Below, piece after piece: positions 8,924 to 18,051 of a stretch of DNA of 64,000 nt (the first letter of the stretch is position 1; every line of letters starts with the position of its first letter). The stretch spans positions 3,348,001 through 3,412,000 of the forward strand of contig NZ_CP102830.1 in the NCBI RefSeq assembly GCF_024730785.1, read 5' to 3'. The notes under the pieces were generated by a model, which did no database searches, had not been told where the DNA came from, and saw nothing but the letters and a program-made list of their open reading frames with translations. Origin of the DNA: Pseudomonas sp. LS44 (GTDB lineage Bacteria; Pseudomonadota; Gammaproteobacteria; Pseudomonadales; Pseudomonadaceae). The translations under genes and the position numbers were made by a program.

Positions 8924-9279
8924 GATGCACCTCCAGCCGTGGGTCTGAGGATCGGCGCCGCAATCATGTTCCTGATGACTCCAGCGTCAGCCGGTTAGGC
9001 ACCGGCCCGAAGGGCAACCTGCGCGGTTGCGCACCCGGGAAACCTCCGGTTCCCCGCCCGGCAGCGACAAACACCGCTGCCCTGTTATCAGTTTAGTGCA
9101 GCGGCTTCGTCGCTCCTGTGCCGCACGGCGGATGGCAGCGCGCGAACACCCGATAGCGATGCCCCAAAAACCTCCCGCACATCGCGATCTACGCAGGAAA
9201 AGTTGTGCCCAACAATATTGGCATTTTTTTATGCTTTAATTGTTTTTTGTAGGGCAGTCCACCACACGAGGATATCGCC
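8924..9279. other. Intergenic region with AT-rich promoter zone
   Basis: No convincing gene. The last 70 bases before 9280 are AT-rich compared with the surroundings (ATTTTTTTATGC and TTTAATTG runs around 9224-9242), as expected for the promoter of the secreted protein gene at 9280. No known operator was recognised. Confidence 0.5.
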
Positions 9280-9915
9280 ATGAACATTAGAACCCTGGTC
9301 TTACTGTTGCTTGCACTATGCGCTCAACCCGTCTGGAGCCAGATGGAACAAAGCCGCAGCCAACCCGCTGGCGCGGACTCTGCCGCGCTAAGTACGCGCC
9401 TGGCGCTGCGGGATCTGTGGGTGGAGCATATTTTCTGGGTGCGCAACTATGTGATCGCCAATCAGGCCGACGAGCGCAAGCAGGCCGATACCGCGGTCAC
9501 CGAGGTGGTGGCCAATGCCACGGCGATCGCCAACAGCCTCGCGCCGCTGTATGGCCAGCCGGCTGCCGATCAGTTGCTCAAGCTGCTGGCCGGGCACTGG
9601 GGCGCCGTCAAGCACTACAGCGATGCGGCTGTCGCCAAGAATGCGGCCGGTAAGAAGGCCGCCGTCAGCGAGCTGACCAGCAATGCCAAGGCCATTGCCA
9701 AGTTCCTCGCCACGGCCAATCCGAACTTGCCGGAGAACACCCTGGTCACCATGCTCAGTGCGCACGGCGGACACCATGTCGCTCAGATCGATCAGCTGGG
9801 CAAGCAGGACTACGCCGCGGAAGCGAAAACCTGGCAGGCCATGCGCGAACACATGCTGGTCCTCGCGGACACCTTGACGGCGGCACTGGTCAAGCAGTTC
9901 CCGGCCAAGTTCTGA
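9280..9915 (+). CDS. Secreted helical protein of unknown function
   Basis: Protein of 211 residues with a clear Sec signal peptide (MNIRTLVLLLLALCAQPVWS, cleavage near residue 20), so periplasmic or exported. The mature part is alanine-rich and predicted almost all helical, probably a four-helix bundle; it holds LRDLWVEHIFWVRNYVIAN near residues 43-62, a tryptophan/histidine-rich helix, and later HGGHHVAQIDQL near residues 163-174. Histidines and the aromatic helix could bind metal or haem, but this is speculation. I do not recognise a characterised family. It sits 61 bp upstream of the cysteine-rich regulator and could share its transcript. Confidence 0.75.
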   Translation: MNIRTLVLLLLALCAQPVWSQMEQSRSQPAGADSAALSTRLALRDLWVEHIFWVRNYVIANQADERKQADTAVTEVVANATAIANSLAPLYGQPAADQLLKLLAGHWGAVKHYSDAAVAKNAAGKKAAVSELTSNAKAIAKFLATANPNLPENTLVTMLSAHGGHHVAQIDQLGKQDYAAEAKTWQAMREHMLVLADTLTAALVKQFPAKF

Positions 9916-9976
9916 AACAAGCTCTGAGACCAACCGGGGCGTTGCCACGCCCCCTCTTTGCCGGCGAGGTAGGTGA

Positions 9977-10600
9977 ATGCTTCAGGGAATGGGTCGCACC
10001 CAGCAAGATCTGCTCAGCGCCCTGCTGTACCAAGCGGCAGGCATGAGCATCGATGAGCTCGCCAGCCACCTGGCGGTGACCCGCACGGCGATCCGCCAAC
10101 ATCTCGCCGCGCTGGAACGCGACGGCCTGATCCTGCGCGGTGAAACCCGGCCAACCGGCCGGCGTCCGCAGCAGTTGTACCTGCTCTCGCCACGCGGCCG
10201 GGAACTGTTTCCCCGCCAATACCAGCTGCTGGCCGACCTGTTGATCGATGAAGTGGCGGCCATCATCGGCCACGACAAGCTCGTCCAGTTAATGCGCAGC
10301 CTCGGCCGCAAGCTGGCCGCCGGCATGGAACCGCAGGTGGTCAGCGAAGCGCAGATCGCCAGCCATATGAATGACGCGGGCTATGAGGCCGAGGTGTTCT
10401 TCCGCTCGACCGGCGAGCCGGAAATAGTCGCGCACAACTGCGTATTCCATCACCTGGCCAAGGCCCATCCGGAAGTCTGCGAACTCGACCTGGCGCTGAT
10501 CGGTGCCCTCGGCGGCGGCGACGTGCAGCACCTGGAGTGCATGGTGCGCGGCGGTACCGTCTGTCGCTTCCGGCTGATGGACAAAACCGACAAGCCCTAA
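9977..10600 (+). CDS. SufR-like winged-helix regulator with C-terminal cysteine cluster
   Basis: Transcription factor of 207 residues. The N-terminus (about 10-70) is a winged helix of the ArsR/DeoR type (MSIDELASHLAVTRTAIRQHL) with a wing GRRPQQLYLL. The C-terminus has four cysteines at positions 155, 168, 188 and 196 inside HNCVFHHLAKAHPEVCELDL and LECMVRGGTVCRF. This is the arrangement of SufR-type repressors that carry an iron-sulfur cluster, so redox or iron sensing is likely by family. No suf or isc gene is nearby; the targets may be the secreted protein upstream or the oxidoreductase downstream. ATG at 9977 is preceded by a weak GAGG. Confidence 0.75.
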   Translation: MLQGMGRTQQDLLSALLYQAAGMSIDELASHLAVTRTAIRQHLAALERDGLILRGETRPTGRRPQQLYLLSPRGRELFPRQYQLLADLLIDEVAAIIGHDKLVQLMRSLGRKLAAGMEPQVVSEAQIASHMNDAGYEAEVFFRSTGEPEIVAHNCVFHHLAKAHPEVCELDLALIGALGGGDVQHLECMVRGGTVCRFRLMDKTDKP

Positions 10601-10893
10601 AGGCCCAGGCAGGTCGCGATGATGCGGGCCATGCCCACAACTAGCCCACCCTCCATTGCAGATGCTGCTCGGAAGTTCCCGGCGCATCAGCCCTGCAAGC
10701 CTGGATACGGTCATGCGGCTGGCTGAGTCGTGAAATGGTTCAAAAGAACGATGGAACCGCACAGTCGTCGTCGAATAATCCCTACTCAGCAATTTTTGCT
10801 CGTGGGCGCATGCCCTGCCCTTCGACGCTCCTTCGGGCACCCCGCTGGATACCGATGCCTGCATCCCCACAAGATCAACGACAGGAACAGCAG

Positions 10894-12585
10894 ATGGAAA
10901 ACACATTCGACTACATCGTGGTGGGTGCCGGCTCGGCCGGCTGCGCGGTCGCCGGCCGGTTGGCCGACAGCGGCAGCGAAACCATCGCCCTGCTGGAAAC
11001 CGGCGGCCATGATCACAACGCGAAAATCACCACCCCGGTGGGTATCGCCCTGGTCATCCCGCGCGAAGGCGAGTTCAACTACGCCTACGAAACCGAGCCG
11101 CAGCCAAGCATGGCCGAGCGTGCCAGCTACGTGCCGCGCGGCCGCGGCCTGGGCGGCAGCTCGTCGATCAACGGCATGCTCTACCTGCGCGGCACCCCGT
11201 CCGACTACGACCGCTGGGCCAAACTGGGCTGCGAGGGCTGGAGCTGGCAGGACGTGCTGCCCTACTTCAAACGCTCGGAAAACAACGAACGGGTCGCCGG
11301 CCGCGACGACGATCCGTTGCACGGCGGCAGCGGCCCGCTGCACGTGACCGACCCGCGCGCACCCTGCTCCTACGCACGCCACTTCATCGAGGCCGCCGCC
11401 CACGCCGGCTACCCGTACAACCACGACTTCAACGGCCCGAAGCAGGAAGGCGTCGGCTACTTTCAGGTCACCCAGCACAACGGCGAGCGCTGGAACTCCG
11501 CGCGCGCCTACCTGCACCGGGGCAAGGTTGAAGACAGCACCCACAACGGCGGCCGCCGCAACCTCAGTGTGCTGACCAACACCCGCGCACTGCGCATCGT
11601 CTTCGAGGGCAAGCGCGCAGTCGGCGTGCTGGTTGAGCGCAATGGCCAGGAAGTGGTCCTGCGCGCCCGCCGCGAAGTGATCATCAGCGCCGGCAGCCTG
11701 GTCTCCCCGCAACTGCTGCTGGCCTCCGGCGTCGGCCCGGCCCAGCACCTGAAGGAGATGGGCATCGAAGTGGTGCAGGACTCGCCGGAAGTCGGCAAGA
11801 ACCTGCAGGAACACCCCGACCTGATCCTGCACAAGCGCAAGTTCAGCACCGACCTGTTCGGCGTCACCGTGCGCGGCATGCTCAGCTACGCCTGGCAGCT
11901 GCTCAAGTACCGTCGCGAGCGCGGTGGCCTGTTCACCCGCACCTTCACCGAGGCCGGCGCCTTCTTGAAGACCGACCCGAGCCTGGCCGATCCGGACGTG
12001 CAGCTGCACTTCGTGATGTCCTCCGGCGACAACCACGGCCGCACCTTCCACTACGGTTCCGGCTACTCGGTGCACGTCTGCGTGCTGCGCCCACACAGCC
12101 GCGGCGAAGTCCGCCTGAAGTCCGCCGACATGCGCGACGCTCCGCTGATCGAGTTCAACCTGCTCAAGGACGAACGCGACATGCAGACCATGCTCAAGGG
12201 CGCGAAAATCGTGAACAGCATTTTGGAGCAGCCGGCACTGACCCGCTTCGGCGGCAAGCCACTGTTCCACGGCCATCTGAAGTTCGACGGCAGCGACGAC
12301 CGCGCCGTGGAACAGATGATTCGCAAGCATGCCGACAACGTCTATCACCCGATCGGCACCTGCCGCATGGGCAGCGACGTCAACTCGGTGGTCGACTCGC
12401 AACTGCGCGTGCGCGGCGTGGAAGGCCTGCGCGTGGCGGACGCCTCGGTCATGCCGACGCAGGTGGGCGGCAACACCAACGCGCCGACCATCATGATCGC
12501 CGAGAAGGCCGCCGACCTGATCCGCGCCGCCGCACGCGCGGATGGCAGCACCGCGGCTACCCCGGAAGCCGCGCTGGCCGGCTGA
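10894..12585 (+). CDS. GMC-family FAD-dependent alcohol/choline dehydrogenase
   Basis: Cytoplasmic flavoenzyme of 563 residues that oxidises a primary alcohol. The N-terminal dinucleotide fold is DYIVVGAGSAGCAVAGRL (residues 6-23). GMC signature 1 is RGRGLGGSSSINGMLYLRG near 87-105, and the second signature (GSLVSPQLLLASGVGP) is near residue 266. The C-terminal catalytic region has VYHPIGTCRMG with the active-site histidine and later GGNTNAPTIMIAEKAAD. Length fits BetA/AlkJ-like enzymes. The start at 10894 is preceded by AGGAA; a longer frame upstream has no family similarity. No betaine aldehyde dehydrogenase or BetI is next to it, so choline is only one of several possible substrates. A strong terminator follows. 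Confidence 0.85.
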   Translation: MENTFDYIVVGAGSAGCAVAGRLADSGSETIALLETGGHDHNAKITTPVGIALVIPREGEFNYAYETEPQPSMAERASYVPRGRGLGGSSSINGMLYLRGTPSDYDRWAKLGCEGWSWQDVLPYFKRSENNERVAGRDDDPLHGGSGPLHVTDPRAPCSYARHFIEAAAHAGYPYNHDFNGPKQEGVGYFQVTQHNGERWNSARAYLHRGKVEDSTHNGGRRNLSVLTNTRALRIVFEGKRAVGVLVERNGQEVVLRARREVIISAGSLVSPQLLLASGVGPAQHLKEMGIEVVQDSPEVGKNLQEHPDLILHKRKFSTDLFGVTVRGMLSYAWQLLKYRRERGGLFTRTFTEAGAFLKTDPSLADPDVQLHFVMSSGDNHGRTFHYGSGYSVHVCVLRPHSRGEVRLKSADMRDAPLIEFNLLKDERDMQTMLKGAKIVNSILEQPALTRFGGKPLFHGHLKFDGSDDRAVEQMIRKHADNVYHPIGTCRMGSDVNSVVDSQLRVRGVEGLRVADASVMPTQVGGNTNAPTIMIAEKAADLIRAAARADGSTAATPEAALAG

Positions 12586-12607
12586 TGGCAAACGCTTAAG
12601 CGACAGG

Positions 12608-12640
12608 AAAAAGGGGCGGCCATGGGGCGCCCCTTTTTGC
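12608..12640 (+). terminator. Intrinsic terminator after the GMC oxidoreductase
   Basis: Arms AAAAAGGGGCG and CGCCCCTTTTT form a long hairpin 22 bp after the stop codon; the T-run ends the right arm. Confidence 0.85.
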
Positions 12641-12689
12641 TTTCTCCGGGATAAAGACTTGCCACGAATGCCGCTGCTGGCTAAAAGCC

Positions 12690-12729
12690 TTGCACTGCTT
12701 TATGCTCGCAATACTGTATATAACAACAG
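12690..12729 (+). promoter_or_regulatory. yebG promoter with LexA (SOS) box
   Basis: The box CTGTATATAACAACAG at 12714-12729 matches the LexA consensus CTG-N10-CAG. It overlaps a likely promoter: TTGCAC at 12690 and TACTGT at 12712, 16 bases apart. The site is 39 bp upstream of the yebG ATG, so LexA would block transcription until DNA damage. Confidence 0.85.
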
Positions 12730-12767
12730 TATCGAATTAACTGACCAGCATGAAGGTGAGGTGATGA

Positions 12768-13028
12768 ATGGCCGTCGAAGTGGTGTATCGCAGCAGCCGG
12801 GACCCGGAGCGTTTGTTCATGGATAAGGCCGAAGCAGATCGTCATGACAAGATGCTCGAGCTGGCCGAATCGCTGGCGGACGTCCTGCAAAAAGCCGTGC
12901 CTTCGCTGAGCGAGCAGCAGGTCGAAGAACTAGGCATCTACATGGCGAAAAACCGCGACATCTTCGCTCGCGCCTTCAAGAATCAGCCCGATGCGCTGAA
13001 CGAGCTGAGTGCCGGCGAAGCCACCTAG
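12768..13028 (+). CDS. yebG: YebG-like DNA-damage-inducible protein
   Basis: Small protein of 86 residues similar to E. coli YebG (start MAVEVVYRSSRDPERLFMD, then a central helix LAESLADVLQKAVPSLSEQQVEELGIYMAKNRD split here by my reading into residues 30-63). YebG is a LexA-regulon member of unknown biochemical role. The LexA box just upstream gives independent support for both the call and the start. A convergent-type terminator follows between this gene and the leucine dehydrogenase gene. Confidence 0.88.
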   Translation: MAVEVVYRSSRDPERLFMDKAEADRHDKMLELAESLADVLQKAVPSLSEQQVEELGIYMAKNRDIFARAFKNQPDALNELSAGEAT

Positions 13029-13054
13029 CCTGAAGTACGCCGTACGGAATAAAA

Positions 13055-13083
13055 AACAGGCCCCTTTCCAGGGGCCTGTTGCA
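13055..13083. terminator. Bidirectional terminator between yebG and ldh
   Basis: Arms ACAGGCCCC and GGGGCCTGT around TTTCCA, with an A-run on the left (13051-13055) and T-rich sequence on the right, between two convergent genes. It can serve both strands. Confidence 0.8.
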
Positions 13084-13171
13084 TTTACCCCTCCGACACT
13101 TCCAGCGCGCCGGGGGATCGCGCCGCTTCGCCACACCGGGTAAATCCCGCTTCTTCCGGATCGCCGGACGA

Positions 13172-14194
13172 TCAATTGCCGTATAGCAGGCGCTCGGCGA
13201 GATCATCAGCGACCCGCGCCGGTGAACGTTTATCGGCCTGCGCATGGGCGAATATTTCGGTGAGGCGCAGCCCGATCTGCGACATCCGTGAGGTGATCGC
13301 GACCAGGCTCTCGTCGCGATGGCGCAGCGCTACGTAGATCAACCCACCGGAATTGACTACATAGTCCGGCGCATACAGGATGCCGCGCGCCTCCAGTTCG
13401 TCGGCCACTTCCACACTGGCCAGTTGATTGTTGGCGGCGCCGGCCACCGCCGCGCAATGCAATTGCCTGACCGTATGCGAATTCAACACGCCACCTAGGC
13501 CGCAGGGCGCGAGGATATCGCACGGGGTGCTGAGTAGCGCCTCCGGGGCAATCGGCTGAGCGCCCAGCTCCTCGACCGCCAAGCGTACCCGGCCGCCATC
13601 CAGATCGCTGACCAACAACTCGGCACCCGCCGCATGCAGCTGCTCGGCCAACCCATAACCGACATTGCCGAGGCCTTGCACGGCGATGCGCAGACCCTCC
13701 AGGTCATCGCTGCCGAGCCGCGCCAGGGCAGTCGCGCGGATACCGGCGAACACGCCCATGGCGGTATGCGGCGAAGGATCGCCAGCGCTGGTGGTGCTAG
13801 TCACGTGGCGGGTCTGTTGCGCGATGCAATCCATGTCGGCGCTCGAGGTACCGCTGTCGACGGCAGTGATATAGCGCCCCTTGAGCGACTCGATAACGCG
13901 ACCGAAGGCCTCGAACAGCGCGGCGCGATTGTCCACATGCGGCGGACGAATGATCACCGCCTTGCCGCCGCCATGATCGAGGCCGGCCAGCGCCGCTTTG
14001 TAGCTCATGCCATGAGCCAGGCGCACGGCATCGCGCATCGCGCTGATGTCGTCGGGATAGGCCAGATAGCGGCAGCCACCGAGCGCGGGGCCGAGTTTGG
14101 TGCTGTGGATGGCGATAATCGCCTTGAGACCGGTGACCGGGTCCTGCGCCAGATGCAGCGCTTCTAGCCGGGCTGCTTCCATGATGGCAAACAT
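13172..14194 (-). CDS. ldh: Leucine (branched-chain amino acid) dehydrogenase
   Basis: NAD-dependent oxidative deamination of leucine, valine or isoleucine to the 2-oxo acid; 340 residues, normal for the family. The substrate domain has LGPALGGCRYLAYP (glycine-rich loop, residues 33-46) and the catalytic lysines in MSYKAALAGLDHGGGKAVI (residues 63-81); the NAD fold has VQGLGNVGYGLAEQL near residue 170. CGLGGVLN and AGAANNQL complete the pattern. It reads toward yebG and is preceded by AGGGAG before the ATG at 14194. In P. aeruginosa the orthologue (PA3418, from memory) has the same SirB1-like neighbour on the divergent side. Confidence 0.9.
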   Translation of the reverse strand: MFAIMEAARLEALHLAQDPVTGLKAIIAIHSTKLGPALGGCRYLAYPDDISAMRDAVRLAHGMSYKAALAGLDHGGGKAVIIRPPHVDNRAALFEAFGRVIESLKGRYITAVDSGTSSADMDCIAQQTRHVTSTTSAGDPSPHTAMGVFAGIRATALARLGSDDLEGLRIAVQGLGNVGYGLAEQLHAAGAELLVSDLDGGRVRLAVEELGAQPIAPEALLSTPCDILAPCGLGGVLNSHTVRQLHCAAVAGAANNQLASVEVADELEARGILYAPDYVVNSGGLIYVALRHRDESLVAITSRMSQIGLRLTEIFAHAQADKRSPARVADDLAERLLYGN

Positions 14195-14324
14195 GGTGTG
14201 GCTCCCTTGCTGGTGACTAGAGCCAGTATAGGTGGCAAGCCCGCAACGGACTGATCAGCCCGGTATAAGCCGGGCAGTGAAGCGATGTTGCGTACATAAG
14301 TACCGCGTGACTTGCGGGCCAATC

Positions 14325-14438
14325 GGGTTGGGTATCGCTGCGCTCAACGCCAACCCACGAACCGCTCGCCGACTTTGCTCGTGTAGGACGATCGGGCCAA
14401 CCATGCCTGCGGCAATCGCGGATAAATCCGCTCCTACA
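14325..14438. repeat. Remnants of two palindromic intergenic repeat families
   Basis: Bases 14325-14357 carry GGGTATCGCTGCGCTCAACG and flanks, the reverse complement of the repeat at 28534-28601. Bases 14380-14438 carry the right half of the GTAGGAGCG family (CGCGGATAAATCCGCTCCTA) with the middle section CGATCGGGCCAACCATGCC also present at 28629-28696; the left arm is deleted. The rest of 14195-14549 shows no gene. Confidence 0.65.
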
Positions 14439-14549
14439 GTTTGCTTGTGGATGGCTCGAGCACAGCGATACCTACCGCAGCGTTGCTGGAAAAACTGGAC
14501 GAAATTTAACCAAGCCGCTAAATAGCAAAGGAGTTATTGGGAGGCTGCA

Positions 14550-15354
14550 ATGACCCCGCGCCAACACTGTTTCGACTGCCTGCACCAAGGCCCTCGCGGG
14601 CTTTTCGAAGCTGCCCTGTGGATTGCCGCCGAGCACCATCCCAGCGTGCAACCGCAGACGCTGCTGGATAGCCTCGGCGGATTAGTCCAGCAAGTCCGTG
14701 CCGGCTTGCCCGATTTGCCGGTGCGGGAGCTGGCGCAACCGCTGCTGCGGCGACTCAACGAGTTGGATTTTCATGAAGACGACGATGTGCCGCTGCGTCC
14801 GCAAGCGGCCTTGCTGCACCGGGTCCTGCAGCGCCGTCGCGGTCAACCGCTATCACTGGCCTTGCTCGCTCTGGAGTTGGCACGGCGCCTGGACATTCCC
14901 CTGTGCGGGGGTGAACTTCCCCGGCCGCTTTCTGCTCCGCGTTCCGGGCGCCGATCACCTACTCGACCCCTGCGGTGGCCGGCGCCTGTATAGCCATGAT
15001 TGCCGCGAGTTGTTGCTGCGAAAGCTGGGACCGCGCGCCGAACTGTCCGCCGCGCTACTGCAACCCACCGACGAAAACACCATCCTGCAACGGCTGTCGC
15101 GCAACTTGCGGTTGCTGCATCTGCAAGCCGAGGACTATCTGGCTGCTCTCAAGGATGCCGAGCGGGCCCTGCTGCTCGGTCCGCCCATGGCCCACGATCA
15201 CCTGGCTCGCGCGGAAATCTATCGTCATCTGGACTGCCCGCAAGCCGAACGCTACGACCTCGAACACGCCCTGCTACTAAGTGACGATCCGGCCGAGCGC
15301 CTGCTTTTGAATCAACGCCTGGGGCAAATCAGCCCAAGTCCGGCACTGCACTGA
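14550..15354 (+). pseudogene. SirB1/transglutaminase-like protein with TPR tail, broken by a +1 frameshift
   Basis: Two overlapping frames together make one protein of about 267 residues. The first (from ATG 14550, after GGGAGG) gives the N-terminal helical part and RRRGQPLSLALLALELARRL; the family then expects a conserved G-V-N-F-PGRFLLR motif, which is found only in the next frame. The shift falls in a run of five G at 14907-14911; removing one G restores CGVNFPGRFLLRVPGADHLL and continuity to the stop at 15354. The second half has the DPCGGRRLY motif and a tetratricopeptide-like end (LHLQAEDYLAALKDAERALL). The 3' end overlaps the convergent LuxR gene by 26 bp. A homopolymer error in the assembly is as likely as a real mutation. 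Confidence 0.8.
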
Positions 15355-17920
15355 ACTTGGCTTCGTCGAGCAGGCCGAGCAGCTTGGCTTGGGCCACCGC
15401 CTGGGTGCGACGCTCCACCTTGAGCTTGGTGTTGATCCGATGCGCATGGGTTTTCACCGTGTGCAGGGAAATGAACAGGAGTTCGGCAATCTCTCGGTTG
15501 GAACGACCGGCGGCAATCAGCTTGAGCACTTCCAGCTCGCGGGCGCTGAGCAGTTCCGCGGCGTCATCCGCCTTACGCGAGCGCAAAAGCAACTGCTGCT
15601 GTTCCTCGCTGGCGTGCTCAAGGAGCAGGTCCGGCTGTCGCGCATAAAGCGCCTGCAACGGGCGGATCATGCGCATCCGCTGTGCATCCGCCAGCCCCTG
15701 GCGGAGCTCCTGCTTGGCTGCGTCAGCGCGGCCAGCCGCCAGCAACGCTTCCACCAGGCTGAAGCGACACTCGCACGCCAGGCCAAGCTGACCGTTAGCC
15801 AGGCACACGTCGCGCAATTCGAACAACCCGTCCAAGGCCGCATCGACCCGCCCGTGGCGCAACGCGATCAACGCCAGGCGATGCTGTACTCGTGGAATCA
15901 GGCTGTAGAAACCGGATGGCGCCAACAAATCGTGCTGCCGATAGTGTTCGAGCAAACCTTGCAGGATCGCCTCGGCCGCCGCCAATTCACCCTGGCGCAG
16001 AAGTAACGAGCCGGTGGCCAGATCGAGTATGCCGCGATAGCGGATTTCCGGAACCCTGAACCACTGCAACAGACGCTCGCCATCACGCACCAGCTGTTGG
16101 GCCTGGGCGAAGTCACCGGACTCCGCCGCCAGCTCAGCCAAGCCGAAATAACCGAACAGCTGATAGACATCCTCATAGTGGCCAGTTTCCTGCAGCCCCT
16201 CGCGTAATTCACGGCGCGCCTCTTCGGTGCGCCCCAAGCTGACCAATAGCGCCCCGCGCAACAGCCGCAGCCGCCCGAGCACCGGTCCGCGGGCCATACC
16301 GGCGGCCACTTGCTGCGCCGTCCGCTCGGCCAGTTCGAGGCCCTGGACGAACTCACCACGCATGGCCAGCAAGTGGATGCAGTCGAGGTTGAACAGCGCC
16401 TCGAAGGTCAGATTGCCGTTGAGCCTTGCCAGGCGCACGCTCTCAGCCAGCAACTCATCAGCCTGCTCCAATTGCTGAGAGGCCAGCGCGTGCTGCGCCA
16501 AGGTCTGCATGCACAGCATGCGCGGGCCCCAGCTCGTCGGCGCCAGCGCCGCAAGCGCGGCCAAACAATGCTCGCGCGCCATCGGCAAACCGCGCTGGCG
16601 ATCCAAGGCGCCCTGCACCGCCTGCCATTCGGCGAGCAATTGAGTCTGCCGACCCGTGTCAGCCTCGGGCAGAAAACGCGTCAGATCCGCCAGGCAACCA
16701 TCGATTTCGTCGAGCCGGCCGCGGAACATCAATGTCCAGGCGCTCATGAAAATCAGGCGGGGCGAACTGGCGAACAGCAAGCGTGGCAGTTCGTCGCGCC
16801 ACTGCAGGAACTGGCTGGCGCTGCGCTCGACCAGCAACTGGTTCTGATCAAAGCCCTGCAAGTAATTCGCTGCCAAATCCAGGCGGTCCGCCGCCAGCGC
16901 TTGGTCGATCGCCTCACGCACCTGGCCATGTTCGAACAACCACTGCGCGGCGCGCTGACGGACCTGCGCTGCCACGGCCGCCCCCTGCGAGCGCTGCAGG
17001 ACTTGCGCCAGCGGACGCCACAGCCGCAGCGGCTCGCCGGACTGATCCGGACTGTCGCCGATCAACAGTTGGCGATTGCGCAACTCTTCCAACACGCCGC
17101 CGTCCGCACCACCCAGCAGGTGTTCGCCCAACGCTTCGGAGAAACGTGGCAGATGAGCCAGAGTCAGTAGCGCCGCCGGTAACGGCGCAGCCAAACCGCC
17201 CAGCACTTCACGAGCGAAGTAATCGCGCAGCAACGCCGTGCCTGCCAACAGTCGTTCGTGCAGGTGCGCCGGGTCGAGCTTGAGCAGCAGCAGACTGATC
17301 ACCGCCGGCCAGCCCTCGCTACTTTGGCGCAGGCGCTCTTGCAGTTCTCCCGACAGCTTGAGGCCGTGGATCAGCAACAACTGGTGCAACTCGGCGGCGT
17401 CCAGCACTAGGCTTGGAGCGTCGATTTCCAGCAGCTCGCCGAGCAACATCAGGCGCGGCAGGTTCCAGGCCGGGCGTCGCCGGCAAGCCACAAACCAGCG
17501 CAGATTCGGTGGGATATGATCGAACAGCCGATCGAGGCAATCGTCCAGCTCGGCATTCGGCTGGCGCGGGTAGTCATCGAGAACGATCCACAGGCGCTGC
17601 TCGACACGCTCAAGCAAGCCGGCCAGCACCTCGCCGGGCTCTCCGGCCGGCGCCACCACTCCCAGCGCGCCAGCCAGGCGCTCGAGCAGATCGGCAGGGC
17701 TCAGTGCCCGGCCGCCGAGATCTAGCCAGAGCAGCCGCGTACCGCTCGGCATCTGCCGTGCACATTCGCTGAGCAACACGCTCTTGCCGAAACCGGCCGG
17801 AGCGCAGACCAGGCTCAACCGGCAGTCGTTTGCCAATAGTTGTTGATACAGACGCGGACGCGGCACATGCACGAGCGGCAAGCGCGGCTGGCGACTGGAA
17901 ACAACGACTGGCTGACTCAT
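15329..17920 (-). CDS. MalT/AlkS-like LuxR-family ATP-dependent regulator, copy 1
   Basis: Large signal-sensing activator (LAL/STAND type) of 863 residues. The Walker A loop APAGFGKSVLL lies at residues 40-50, followed by the Walker B-like RLWIVLDDYPRQ near 115-126 and the arm with RWFVACRRRPAWNLPRL. The middle is a long TPR-like array of helical hairpins that probably binds an inducer. The C-terminal LuxR helix-turn-helix starts at LLSARELEVLKLIAAGRSN (about 796) and includes ISLHTVKTHAHRIN. It lies downstream of a DUF1329 gene on the same strand and is a clear paralogue of the regulator at 19946-22540. Ligand unknown; the neighbouring envelope genes are the likely targets. Confidence 0.85.
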   Translation of the reverse strand: MSQPVVVSSRQPRLPLVHVPRPRLYQQLLANDCRLSLVCAPAGFGKSVLLSECARQMPSGTRLLWLDLGGRALSPADLLERLAGALGVVAPAGEPGEVLAGLLERVEQRLWIVLDDYPRQPNAELDDCLDRLFDHIPPNLRWFVACRRRPAWNLPRLMLLGELLEIDAPSLVLDAAELHQLLLIHGLKLSGELQERLRQSSEGWPAVISLLLLKLDPAHLHERLLAGTALLRDYFAREVLGGLAAPLPAALLTLAHLPRFSEALGEHLLGGADGGVLEELRNRQLLIGDSPDQSGEPLRLWRPLAQVLQRSQGAAVAAQVRQRAAQWLFEHGQVREAIDQALAADRLDLAANYLQGFDQNQLLVERSASQFLQWRDELPRLLFASSPRLIFMSAWTLMFRGRLDEIDGCLADLTRFLPEADTGRQTQLLAEWQAVQGALDRQRGLPMAREHCLAALAALAPTSWGPRMLCMQTLAQHALASQQLEQADELLAESVRLARLNGNLTFEALFNLDCIHLLAMRGEFVQGLELAERTAQQVAAGMARGPVLGRLRLLRGALLVSLGRTEEARRELREGLQETGHYEDVYQLFGYFGLAELAAESGDFAQAQQLVRDGERLLQWFRVPEIRYRGILDLATGSLLLRQGELAAAEAILQGLLEHYRQHDLLAPSGFYSLIPRVQHRLALIALRHGRVDAALDGLFELRDVCLANGQLGLACECRFSLVEALLAAGRADAAKQELRQGLADAQRMRMIRPLQALYARQPDLLLEHASEEQQQLLLRSRKADDAAELLSARELEVLKLIAAGRSNREIAELLFISLHTVKTHAHRINTKLKVERRTQAVAQAKLLGLLDEAKFSAVPDLG

Positions 17921-18010
17921 TACCCCTCGACTCTCTCGGACCCGGACACGAACTCCGGCGCATGATACCGCTCAAGCCAGCTGCCGACAGAGGTGATCGC
18001 CCATAAAAAA

Positions 18011-18029
18011 AGCGACCCGAAGGTCGCCT
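18011..18029 (-). terminator. Terminator after DUF1329 gene, copy 1
   Basis: Read on the minus strand the arms GGCGACC and GGTCGC enclose a small TTCG-type loop and are followed by a T7 run (A-run at 18005-18011 on the plus strand). It separates the DUF1329 gene from the regulator downstream. Confidence 0.8.
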
Positions 18030-18051
18030 TTCTCAAACGTGGCTGACGCGC

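Noticed and set aside
10786..12591. Open frame of about 600 codons on the minus strand opposite the GMC oxidoreductase
   Set aside because: Shadow frame caused by GC-rich codon use; no ribosome site, no family motifs, and the plus strand carries a complete enzyme.
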